A stretch of DNA of 64,000 nucleotides. Source: Rotaria macrura. Its lineage: Eukaryota > Rotifera > Eurotatoria > Philodinida > Philodinidae. Below are positions 1 to 10,779 of this stretch, one piece after another. Position numbers and translations under genes: made by a program. Every line of letters begins with the position of its first letter. The stretch's first letter is position 1. The DNA is taken from contig OENT01000739.1 of NCBI GenBank assembly GCA_900239685.1, forward strand, positions 16,421-80,420, written 5' to 3'. The notes under the pieces were generated by a model. It was not told where the DNA came from and did not search any database. It saw only the letters and a program-made list of their open reading frames with translations.

Positions 1-974
1 GTGAATCTGAAATCAATGAAATTCGAGCTTTTCGAACAATTGAACAATGGCGCTCGTGTTTAAGACAAGCCGGTTTCGAAGATACATTTGTTTATAATGA
101 ACAGGAAGATGATCCAACAGACGATATTATGCTTGTTTTTCGAAAACCCAAACGAACGCAGCAATGGGTAACAACAGATTGGAATGAAGACTATCAAAAA
201 CTAGTTGCCTATCCTGAATCGAATTATTTCCGACCATGTGAATGGTTGATTGTTCGAATTTGTATGCAATTCGGGCAATATTTAAATCACACGCCATTCT
301 ATTATTTTCCCTATGTCAAATTTATTTTACATTTTTGGTCTTTATTTATACGAGAAACAAAATTATCGATTGCTAAACATGGTCTACAGAAAACACTTTT
401 TCGATCAACCGGTTTTCAAATGAATGTTTTCGTTGGCATTTTTATGACTATCTCATTTTTACCCCTGATGTTTTTTTCATTCTTCGTACGTTTATTCTCA
501 CCGCGAACTTTACCCGAATATGAACAACTGGTACTTGAACAGACCGAAGAACTCGATGAAAATCCATTTAATTTTCAACACGTCATCGATCATCGTATTG
601 ATAATGTGCAGATCTTGAAAAAGCAAGGTTTCTATGCCATACGTGTACCTAGACATCATGCATTTACGTCTATTTTAAAACGATTAGCAAGACATTCAGC
701 CAAATTTAACCTACATTTTATTTCGAATCAAGATGGTCAAATTCAGATTGAACTCACAATCAACAATAATGATGATTCTCAACGTTTACTATGGTTAAAA
801 CAACAAACGAGTATCGATATTATCTATGAATATAAGAATCCAGTCGACAGTAAACAAACGAATTTGATTGTTGGTATCAATATCAAAGAATTATTTCCAT
901 TTTTAAGATGTTGCACTAATTTTGAATCTGATAATTCAATGACCATCGTTCAGATATTTGACTATTTTGACTAA
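1..974 (+). CDS. C-terminal part of a SAM-methyltransferase-like membrane protein (5' end outside window)
   Basis: The frame is open from the first bases of the window to the TAA at 972-974, giving about 323 residues; an internal Met codon lies at 129. The first 50 residues read like the last strand and helix of a class I SAM-dependent methyltransferase: a Trp-containing helix followed by RQAGFEDTFVYNE, then a DPTDD turn and the strand IMLVFRKP. Family knowledge says this segment closes the Rossmann-like fold, so the SAM-binding motifs should lie upstream of the window. The remaining 270 residues are not a usual methyltransferase tail. They contain aromatic-rich amphipathic stretches, one strong membrane helix (about nt 420-500), a conserved-looking SPRTLPEYEQLVLEQ segment, and a soluble C-terminal region. 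I do not recognise this extension. The substrate is unknown; the membrane helix suggests a lipid or membrane-bound substrate, which is inference. Confidence 0.6.
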   Translation, partial: ESEINEIRAFRTIEQWRSCLRQAGFEDTFVYNEQEDDPTDDIMLVFRKPKRTQQWVTTDWNEDYQKLVAYPESNYFRPCEWLIVRICMQFGQYLNHTPFYYFPYVKFILHFWSLFIRETKLSIAKHGLQKTLFRSTGFQMNVFVGIFMTISFLPLMFFSFFVRLFSPRTLPEYEQLVLEQTEELDENPFNFQHVIDHRIDNVQILKKQGFYAIRVPRHHAFTSILKRLARHSAKFNLHFISNQDGQIQIELTINNNDDSQRLLWLKQQTSIDIIYEYKNPVDSKQTNLIVGINIKELFPFLRCCTNFESDNSMTIVQIFDYFD

Positions 975-3900
975 ATGATGCATTCTCTTGTCATAGAGAA
1001 TCTCAAACTCATCATTGAACAGCATCAATCTAGCTATTTCACTATTTTCAAATTATATGCCGATCTTATTTGTGTGTCACATTTGTTTTGCGATACCATA
1101 TTCTTGTTTTTCCCCATAATGGAAGAAGTAGGTTACCAATACATTAATCGGATAATTGTAAAATCAACTAGTACAGGTACATATATGATCAAGAAACATA
1201 GAATTTCACGTTTATATAGTGTGGCCAGAAAGTTGTAGAAACAGTATTCAAAAACTTTGTCCTCACAATATATGTCTTGCATCAACAAAAACAAACTGCC
1301 AACAGCAATTTTAAAAATCTTCGTAGGTATTTTACTGTCGTGTATGTTCAAATGGTAATGTTGTACATATTCTCACATATAACAATTTGCAAGCTAGATT
1401 TGATGTACGCGACTTTTGCATAAACTCATAATGAATTCATATACTACTTATGGATAAACATATTTTATCATCTCCTGTAGCTAATAATACGATTTAACAA
1501 TTTTCAAGTGCCCATTGGTAGTTAGATATTGAGTCTCGAAGTCATCATTCAATATTTGACACTATCAAGCATCAAATGAAATCTGATTCATTAATTTTTT
1601 AGTATTGAATCTATATGTCAGAATATCGTGATGAATATTTCAAGTTCTTCGTCTATTCACATAAGAAGAAAAATCATCGACAATAAAAAACATAAATTCG
1701 CATGAAAAAGATGCACCGTATCGTCCTCGATCTTAATGGTCTTCAAGAAAAAAAATCTAAATTCTAGTTCATCCACCATAGATGTCTGGCGTTGGCAGTT
1801 CTTGAAACATAGGTTGAACAGCTATTCTCATGTGTGTAAGTAGAGGCAAAGCAATAATCAACATTGAAAGTATAAAACTTTGTATTGAATATCTTTGACC
1901 ATTTAACATAAACGTATTAATAAAATCTTCTTTTTCTATGAACAAGTAACGTCTGTCGCCTCATGTTGCTTGATCCTTGATTGATTATGAAGGTTTTTGT
2001 GTATAAAACGATACTGTAGGACGATAAACAACGCTAGTATTCAATGCTAGAAAAGGATTGCATGCGAACGAGTATATGTATCTCTGTTGATATGGTAGTT
2101 GGTCTTATGAATTCAATAAATCACATTTTTACACACATTCCAATATTCAACCGAGATTTAAATAATCTCCAAGAATATAACATTAAGCATAAGAACATCC
2201 ATCCATAAGCTGTAAATTTAAAAGGGCCAGTACATTGTATGCAAGCCGTCCTTCAATCGATAAAGTCGAAATTCGCTAAGAGGATTTCATCATTTGATGT
2301 TGATTTTAAATGTTCAGTGCCCGTAGACAGACTATTCACTGAGCTGGTTTCACAAACGTTTTCCTAGTTTTTCACGACTTGCATGCCATATAAAAACTAT
2401 TTAATCAGCTAAATCTGTATAATAAACATTCTTCCAATGAATTCTTCCAGTCTAAATCGTCTTCTCTGGAAGCTTACTAAATGAGTGGCTAGCTGCTTCC
2501 ATTGTTTGTGCTAATTTCTAAATAAAAAATCTATCTTTCTTGGTGACTTAGGTAATAACTTCTGATTTTGATTGAAGGAAAGGCGATTCATAAAAGAGTT
2601 CTCACGAAAAAAAATTAGAAACTAAATAGTCTCTATAACTTCTGTTTTATTTTGAACATTTTCGTAACTAGTTGCAGCAAGAATATTATAGTGAAATAGT
2701 ACAATCAGAGATTTTCGGCGTATCAGTGTTAAAGAACATACGAACTTGTATGGAGACATTTTGTGAAGGAAAACTGTACCGAAATATCTATACAAAGAGT
2801 CTCGTTTTCTGTCACCCTGCCGAGCAGCTCATGCGACTAAAAAGACGAATGAATCGGCTACTGGATATGAACTGATTAGACAAGCAGATTAAACTCCATG
2901 AAATGCTGGACCACGAAACAACTTTTAGATTCGAAATTTGTATTTTACTTGACTGTAGTAGAGTAGTCATTTGTATTTGATTCTAAGACCAAAGGTCGAT
3001 CAATAGCCGTTCACTGGATTCAAGTAGAATTCGATAATCAGATCCACTTGCCCTGAAATGACTCGGATTCAGGCAAGGCTTCGTTCCTATTACAGAAATT
3101 TCCATACAAGAGGGTCGCATTCAATTGTCGAAATGATTTTCACTCGCCCGTTCCTAGTTAGAATGGAATTTGTCGACAGATTTTTATTTTAAATCTTGAA
3201 CAAATCTTCCTCCGATACATTTGAATATGAATATAATTCAAAATACTGATAACAATTTTAAATTTTACGCCCACACTTGCTTCAAATCAAACTCTATGAA
3301 TCAACTCTATAGATGTGAACATGTCATTTGACAGGTGCTTGCAAGCATACATCAATAAATATTTAAAAACTCATTGGATTTCAAGTCTATTGGACCCATG
3401 TCTCAATTTTCTTGGAACCGATGGGTTCTAGCAAGTAGGTCGACATCTGATACACTAAAGTTTGGATTCGATCATTATGAAATGTATTGTATTTCTCAGT
3501 TTTAGTTTGGTTAGTATTGCCGCTTTGCCATTGATTGCAAAACTCTCAAGAAAAAAAACCTGAATCATTAACTGAAGGTTACATATGACGCTACAATTGT
3601 TTATGTTCACAGAAAAAGAGACACATCAATAACAAACCGACGGTAGCATTAGCCTGAAAATGATGCACTAACATAGATCAGCAGATACTTCCCAGCTATT
3701 CATGTTTCCCTATATTATATTAATCTTTTTCATGTTATTATACTGTAGCTCTAAAACCATTAATAGTGAGCAAACCGATTCTTACTTGTAGACATGTATT
3801 TACTAAATCATACTGGCGATGGTTTACGATGTAGTGTCCAATAAAGTCGTGGTCCCATTTAAGATACTGTGAGGATTTGGCAACAATTCATATTGATGAA

Positions 3901-5910
3901 TTATGTTTCCGGGATTTGTCGTAAGCCTAAACAACAAGATAACATGCAGATCTAGAGCAAATATAGAATCTCTGCGGTATATCTGAAATCCCATTGATGT
4001 GTAAACTCGCCAATCATCCGATGATCACTTCTACAATTCAGAGTCTGTTCGAGAACATAGAACAAATTTGAACATATATTTAAGTCTTAAGCATTAGTAG
4101 TTTAATGGATCATCTATTTATTCTCAAGGCATCTTGGATTGTTTCTTACGGTTTTTGTATCAACAGTATCGCGGCCGTATGTCACCAAAATGTGATTAAT
4201 TGTAAATGATTGAAGTCTATCGGTAGTTATTCACGATGGCAAAATATATGATACTACAATATAGTTGATGTTGTTTGGCTGATACAGTGGTTGTTTTTAT
4301 CGTCATAGGTTTAACTCATCTACTTTTGTGTTATAATTTCTTCATTACAATGACTCGTAATATAAAATAATGCAACTTCAATGTATAACTCATCGAATGT
4401 AATTTGGATCGATGCATTATAAATTGTTAAAGAACTAGAAATAATCTACCTAAACAATCGTTTTCAAGAATGAAAATATCAAAATCATAACAATCATAAG
4501 ACTTGAGGTCCATGCTCAGAATTTTTCATTATATCTGAGAATGTGTCCATGTCGAATTATTATTCTACTAATATTTAACAGCGTTGACATAAAAATGCGT
4601 GTATGCTATGCATGCAAAAACAGGATTTTGCACAATATCATACGTTTTTCCTCAACTAAAGACGATTGATATCCAACAACATCATATTTTTCTAGCTGAA
4701 TTTTAATTATACAAGTATTATTATCTATCCAACCTGTAATCTGACGAAATAGAAAAATTCACTATATCCTATCGTCGTAATTTATATATAAGTCAATGGT
4801 AACATCCTAACAATCTCTAATGCATCTCGATAAATAAATCAAGATTGATACTGACTAATTTCTAAATTCTATACTTTGGCCAGTTAATGGTGTTTTAAGT
4901 TCCATCCGACCAAAAATTACATCATTCATGGTATCATCATAGAATCATTTTATCTAAATACAAACAACAGCAAGTACGATAACCGTTGAATATAAAGGAA
5001 GCTTTCAGAATTTTCGAACTCTTGGGATGCATAGTATTTAATGTCGTTTGTATTGATCGCTGAAACCGAAAAATGCAACGCTTCAGATAGACCATTCACA
5101 CAGTACTAGTGAAAATCAAAATAGTAATTCACTATTGAGATATCAATTGAACGAGTTCCTCGCTACTGATTTGTGAACATTGGAAAGAAATCATAAAACT
5201 TCACCTTACACTTTCATTCACTGTCTTCATCAAAAATAGATATGAATTTCAGAGAAATCTTACAAGTACAGTAGAATTATTAACTTCTTCTGAGCTAACA
5301 TTGAAAAGTTCAACATCGGCATGTTGAACGATCCATTTCAAATCATGTTGTAAATAGATGACACGCAATAGATCTAATCGCTGTTCGTACTTAGTTCATA
5401 CAGGATGTGTGAAATACTTGAAAAATCGAGGTACCATCTGTATTCATCAAAATGATCTAATTATTACAATGACAAAGTTGAGTAATAAAAAAGTCTTTCT
5501 GTTAGTAAAGAAAATTTTTGTATTGGACTGACTCATTCATTGGCTAGAGAATTCTTGCATTCGTATGTGGCAAGTATACTTGACTTAAAAGATTAGATCC
5601 TAGCTGATATCTTGATTTGAATCTGATATTTTCATGAAACATAACTTTATAATAAGCAAAACGTTGCAATAGTTTCATGAATTGTTTCAAGATTAAAATA
5701 TACGCAATTACTCTCACGAGTATTGATCAATGTCAAAAATGTATGTCAAACTTTCTTGATAAGATTCTTTTTTTGTTTCGTTCTGTTTTAATCATAGAAC
5801 ATATTCGTAAGAGAACAGGTAATATAGAAGAAAAAACAAGAAAGCAGCGTGTAGAGATAAAATTCATAAGTACATAAAACGTACACGTGGTCATTTTTAT
5901 AAAATACGAA
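975..5910. other. Long non-coding stretch
   Basis: I see no convincing gene here. Open frames stay under 90 codons, are AT-rich in composition, and show no recognisable domain. The only local structure I noted is a perfect 9-bp hairpin with a 4-base loop at 5308-5329 (GTTCAACAT arms). It probably holds the 3' UTR of the upstream gene and the promoter of the downstream one, but neither can be delimited. Confidence 0.5.
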
Positions 5911-6729
5911 ATGAATGCAACATCGACAGCTGACGATTTTCCATTAGGAAAAACAGTTTTTGCTTACATATGTGATGCATATTTTAATTCATCGGAATGG
6001 TTAACATTCACTATTAGTATCTATTTAGTGTTTGAAGTCGTATTTTGGTCGTATAATTTATTTCTTCTTTTCATTGAATATCATGATATACCTGTCATTG
6101 AAAAATATCGAATACAAAAACAAAAACGAAAACTCCGTTTTCAACCTGACATAATCCGTGAAATTAAACTTGAAACAATAAAACATCAACTATCATTGAT
6201 TTTAGCATTATCAACAATCTATCCAATAATAAGCTTGAATGGTCATGTTTCTGTTCGTTCATCGATGCCATCGATATTTACAATTCTATGGCAAATTGCT
6301 GTTTTCATACTAACAGAAGATTTTATATTCTTTTGGACACATTATTTATTTCATACGCGTTGGCTATATAAATATATACATAAAAAACATCATGTATTTA
6401 AACAGCCAACAGGTTTCGTATCTGTTCTAGCTCATCCATTAGAATCAATATTTCAAAATCAACTCGGTGTTTGGCTTGGACCGTTTCTTGTTCAAGATAA
6501 ACATGTGTTTACATTATGCTTATGGATAGGAATACGTGTTTATCAAACAATAAATGCTCATAGTGGCTATGATTTACCATACATTAGTCCACAATATTAT
6601 TGCCCATGGTTATTATCTGGTACGTTACAACATGATTATCATCATCAATATGCAAAAATGAATTATGGCAGTTTTCTCACGTTATGGGATCGATTAATGG
6701 GTACACATAAAGTAGAAAAAGATGAATAA
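5911..6729 (+). CDS. Fatty acid hydroxylase superfamily protein, methylsterol monooxygenase-like
   Basis: A 272-residue intronless frame. I start it at the ATG at 5911; the frame is open to a GTG at 5887, but no upstream ATG exists. The protein is an integral ER-type membrane di-iron oxygenase: hydrophobic helices lie at about residues 31-56, 92-110 and 122-142. The diagnostic histidine boxes are all present: HYLFH (144-148), HKKHH (157-161), a lone His in NAHSGYD (217) and HDYHH (241-245). These ligate the two irons in the ERG25/MSMO1 and C-5 sterol desaturase superfamily. Its length matches C4-methylsterol oxidases (250-310), and the last box followed by NYG is typical of MSMO1-like members. 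Expected role: O2- and cytochrome-b5-dependent hydroxylation of a sterol or a long-chain lipid. The exact substrate cannot be read from the sequence; cholesterol 25-hydroxylase-like members share the same boxes. No lesion is seen. Confidence 0.88.
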   Translation: MNATSTADDFPLGKTVFAYICDAYFNSSEWLTFTISIYLVFEVVFWSYNLFLLFIEYHDIPVIEKYRIQKQKRKLRFQPDIIREIKLETIKHQLSLILALSTIYPIISLNGHVSVRSSMPSIFTILWQIAVFILTEDFIFFWTHYLFHTRWLYKYIHKKHHVFKQPTGFVSVLAHPLESIFQNQLGVWLGPFLVQDKHVFTLCLWIGIRVYQTINAHSGYDLPYISPQYYCPWLLSGTLQHDYHHQYAKMNYGSFLTLWDRLMGTHKVEKDE

Positions 6730-6936
6730 CATTTGTTTCTTGTTTTCGATTGGACTTCGTACCTTTGGTATTTGATTTGATTCGATATGTATTTGAAATA
6801 GAAACAAATAACTTTTGAAACTAATGATTGACAATTTAAAACAATTTTATCGAATAATTCATATGTAAAGTTGATGATTCAGCTAGCACTCTGATAGATC
6901 AAATATATTGATCGGTTTATATTCAATTTTTTCGCA

Positions 6937-6946
6937 AATAAATAAA
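6937..6946 (+). promoter_or_regulatory. Polyadenylation signals (AATAAATAAA)
   Basis: Two overlapping AATAAA hexamers lie about 210 bp after the stop of the sterol-oxygenase-like gene, followed by an A-rich stretch near 6957-6968. This is the likely 3' end signal of that transcript, by position and motif only. Confidence 0.4.
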
Positions 6947-6968
6947 AATCAACTTTACAAAAAAAACA

Positions 6969-9945
6969 ATCAAGAATTCGTCATTTTAAGAAAATCTATT
7001 TGACGAATGACCATCAGTATACATAATCATTGAATTGTTCAGCGATCGAAAGAGTATTACATCGCGAAATCAAGAATCTTGCTGATACTCTAAAACAGCC
7101 TAATTTGCATTCAAACCACTAACAGCTCAACATTATCGCTCTGTCTCTTCTTTACTGTTTGATTCATGAGTACCATGTATTTTCAGAAAATTTATTTGAA
7201 AGTTCATAACTGCAATTTTACAATGGATTCAATAAAATAAAATGTAGATTCTCAAGATGAATTGAACAAACCAAACTTCTTATTTAATGACGCAGTGATA
7301 ATAACTTCATGATGTTTCACATTTTGATACGTCATGAATTACTCTAATGCGTTTGTAACAGTGATTAAAGCTCTATGGAATAACGTTACTTTGTAATCAA
7401 TTTCTAAAATTTCTCATCAGTTATTTTCTCGAAGGCATCGTAAAACATTCGTCCCTTCATTTCTGACGATATTCTTGACTATATCTATTGGGAGACTAAT
7501 AAGAATAAAATATCAATCTTCTAGAAGAATATGTCAACACTATTCATCAATCTAAGATAATCTATTCTCTTGCACACACCCACAAAACTACTGTACCCCA
7601 TATTAATGAGCACCACGTAGTATGTGCTAGAAATCTTGACGAGTAAGACGATTCTACGAATAGTCAATCAGCAATAAAAAGAAGAGATTCCTCACTCTAA
7701 ATTACTTGGGTATGTATAGATAAAAATTGTACTATATTCTCAGTTGTGTTGAAATGCGTGAGCTTAATGTAAATCTATGCATTCATCCAGTCATACTTAT
7801 CGGATGTGTCGATAAATGGAGATACTATGTAGCAGCACACTAGATAACTGTCTCGCTCCATCACATTTTCATACCCCTCATACTAAGACAATTTCAACTA
7901 ATGAATATCTGCTTCTATGAAGCCAAGAATTGAACAAGTTTATTGACTTATTCTAGAATGAGCACGCAATTATGACGTTAAAACGAGATACTCAATAATA
8001 CCAATACAAAAATTAGTCAAAAGTAGATTTGAATGCAACAAAAGAAAAATCATTTCCAAAAAATAACTGATTTAAATTCTCTAAGCAAATTTTGATCATT
8101 TAGTGACTGTTTAGAAAGATAGCCAATGCCTGAATACCAGTGAAACTGATTATTTACATGTACCTTTCTATTCGTAGAAAGACTACAGCAATTTTATACG
8201 CATCGATTCCATTAGATCATCAGCATTTTCGACGTACTAGTGAGTGTATTCAAACGATTGCATCGCACCAACTATCAATAGTTGATAGCTAATTGTCATA
8301 CATTTATTATGGGCCATTAATCAAAGAACATCATAAAAGTCGATGGCGGATTTCAATCACCTATCCCCCCCTAAAACTGATCAATGAAAAAATATCAATA
8401 CGCATAGCATGATTACAAAGAAGTAGATCTTTGGTTAATGTATCATGGGTAGTCAGAAACAAAATCAATCAGTCTAAGTGGATCATTTTTGGCACAATGT
8501 TTTTGACAATATCGCACGAGCTCATTATGAGACTATAGTATTGAAGAAAAAATATTATCCCTATTTTACTGATTCTAGTTTTATTGATTTTTCATCGATT
8601 TATGAGACATTTTTCAGTGTCAATTTTTGAAAAATCTATTACTTTTGTTTCTAATGAGCCAAGTTCTTGAATTCAAGCGAAAGAATCCTAAGTATAAGAT
8701 CTGCTATACTCAAACTTTAGCGACTGAGAATGTGAATATTCTATCCATCGTCTCATGTCTTATATAGAACAATCATCATGTTTACTTTAAACAATCAAAA
8801 TAAAGTCTCGCCATTGTACACATTGACGACTTATCCTACGAATGCTAATAGCAACGATTAAGAAACATACATTACGGCGACCGTTCGCGAAATAACTGAA
8901 ACGATCATCGTTGCAAATTCTGATTTTCCAATATTTTTGTGTCGCATTTCATAGTTTGGCGCACCCGTTTTGAAATCATCTTTTTTGAAATGTCTAATTA
9001 ACTTTTATGAGTAGTTTTACGGAATATCATTACCTAGCACTATCTAAAGCAAAACATAAGGCAATTATTCTAGCAAACACATCGTTGAGATTGAAAGTCT
9101 TTTCTCCTCTTTTTTTTTATTCACATGATTAGATGTCTTATTGATTTGAGGTCAACAAATATCATTCCATGGTTTCCCTCTTAATGAACGAATTTCTTTT
9201 TTTAAAGATACCTTCAACAATGAGATGTACATCTCTCCAAACTATGTTTTCATCATACTGGAAGATGATGATTGTTACCATGATTGTCAAGCCAATTACA
9301 GACAATACGCGCTTTTCTCGATAATTGTCCACGGTTTTTCCGTATACAGTAGGACTCAACACGGGATGACAGAGCCCATTCATTTTAAGGCATGATACTT
9401 AATGGGAAGTTTAGCAATTGGTATCAGTTCTCATCTTACCGCAGTACTTCGATAGCTATAGTTCGTATGTAGTTGAAAATAATTAAGGATTATATTTTTG
9501 AACAAAACGTGCCACATCATATTAAATAGTTAGTATGTCAATACTGATATATAAAACTGAATTAATGTAGATTACATAAGGGGCAAAAGAAAATAAGCAG
9601 TGAAAATCAGTTGCTAAACAGCTAGAAAAGTAACTCCGTTACCAATCATTGTAACTCGATTGAGCTGCTCCGAGACGATGTCTTTTCCATCTCGAGGAGC
9701 AGTGGATGTTTTTTCTTGCTGCTGAAGATATTAATTAAATAGTTTCTTTAGTGTTTCGAACAGCTTGAAGCGCTTCCTCGAACGATCCAATCTTTCATCC
9801 AGGCAACAAACAACACGTTTACAGAGTCAGAAAGAAACAGGTTTGTATATCTCGAACACAGGAAATAACTTAAAAGAGAAAAAAGAATATTTCTGAAATC
9901 AAAAATTCATAGAGTTCCAATGTGCTTTTCAAATAACGCATTTAT
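6969..9945. other. Non-coding stretch
   Basis: No credible gene on either strand; the longest frame (9162-9383, minus) has no domain and simple composition. One imperfect hairpin at 9665-9702 pairs CTGCTCCGAGA with TCTCGAGGAGCAG. It lies about 240 bp beyond the stop of the minus-strand monooxygenase gene and could be part of its 3' UTR. Confidence 0.5.
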
Positions 9946-10779
9946 CTAGAAGTCCTTGGAGACATTTTCCATGGCAGCCTGGGCCTGCTTCTCCTTGTTT
10001 CGTCGCTCCATTCTACCTGGACCATTGTTGAACTTTTTTTCGGGGACGGCTACTGTGGCGAGAGCGAGACCCATTGGTGGCATATTGCCGTAGATAGCTT
10101 CGTATTCTCCATCTCTCACTTTATATGTTTCATGCCATATACCATTCACTGCTTCAAATCGATCTGTCTTCATGTAATTTGCCATCGCTTTGAAATGAAC
10201 ACCCATTCTTTTATGAGTCCAGTTTTGTAGTGACTCATAACTGCGCCAGTATTGTACGTAGAGAGTAGTACTCTTGCGTTCGTTTGCGCCAACATAGAGA
10301 TCACCTCCCATATAACCTGATGTTGGGTCCGATTCCAATTCTGCTATCATGCTTTTAAAAGCATCTCGTATTTCTAAATAAGATTTGGTAAAAGGATTGG
10401 CTCCATTGGGTCGGCTACCGATGAGAAAAACGACGAAGTCCCCATCGCATCGTGCAGCATACATTGTACGAATGATCTCATTTGAATGAGGAGTTGGTAA
10501 CCAGTTATAGTAGCGTAAAATCTGTTGGAAGAGCGGAAAAATAAGTACGATAATTGATAACATACCGACAACAATCGTTGGCAAGAATAAGGATGCGAAA
10601 AGACCAATGCCAACGAAGCGGTAAGGGCTGATGAAGAAAAATAGTGGCATAGAGTTGTTGAGTCCATATTTAGCTTTCTTTAGATATGGCGCAATTGGAA
10701 TGACCTTGTCCCAGTCGTTCTCCGTGGAACAACTTTTCTCTGTTGTATCATTATTTTTGAAAGGGCACGACGATGTCAT
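9946..10779 (-). CDS. Af470-like (DUF4188) putative haem monooxygenase
   Basis: An uninterrupted 277-residue frame with no intron. After a polar N-terminus, residues about 45-90 form one long or two short hydrophobic segments, so the protein is probably membrane-anchored. The rest matches the family named after the fumagillin-cluster monooxygenase Af470 of Aspergillus (Pfam DUF4188): GDFVVFLIGSRPN near residue 115, a central QYWRSYESLQNWTH segment followed by a His (MGVHFKA), and the hallmark GIWHETYKV and YEAIYGNMPPMGLA blocks near 210-240. Family members adopt a dimeric alpha-beta barrel, and Af470 is a haem-dependent oxygenase; the reaction here is unknown. The family is, to my knowledge, mainly bacterial and fungal, so an intronless copy in an animal is a candidate for horizontal transfer (inference). 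Codon use and AT content look like the neighbours, so any transfer is not recent. The C-terminal 25 residues are charged and variable. Confidence 0.82.
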   Translation of the reverse strand: MTSSCPFKNNDTTEKSCSTENDWDKVIPIAPYLKKAKYGLNNSMPLFFFISPYRFVGIGLFASLFLPTIVVGMLSIIVLIFPLFQQILRYYNWLPTPHSNEIIRTMYAARCDGDFVVFLIGSRPNGANPFTKSYLEIRDAFKSMIAELESDPTSGYMGGDLYVGANERKSTTLYVQYWRSYESLQNWTHKRMGVHFKAMANYMKTDRFEAVNGIWHETYKVRDGEYEAIYGNMPPMGLALATVAVPEKKFNNGPGRMERRNKEKQAQAAMENVSKDF

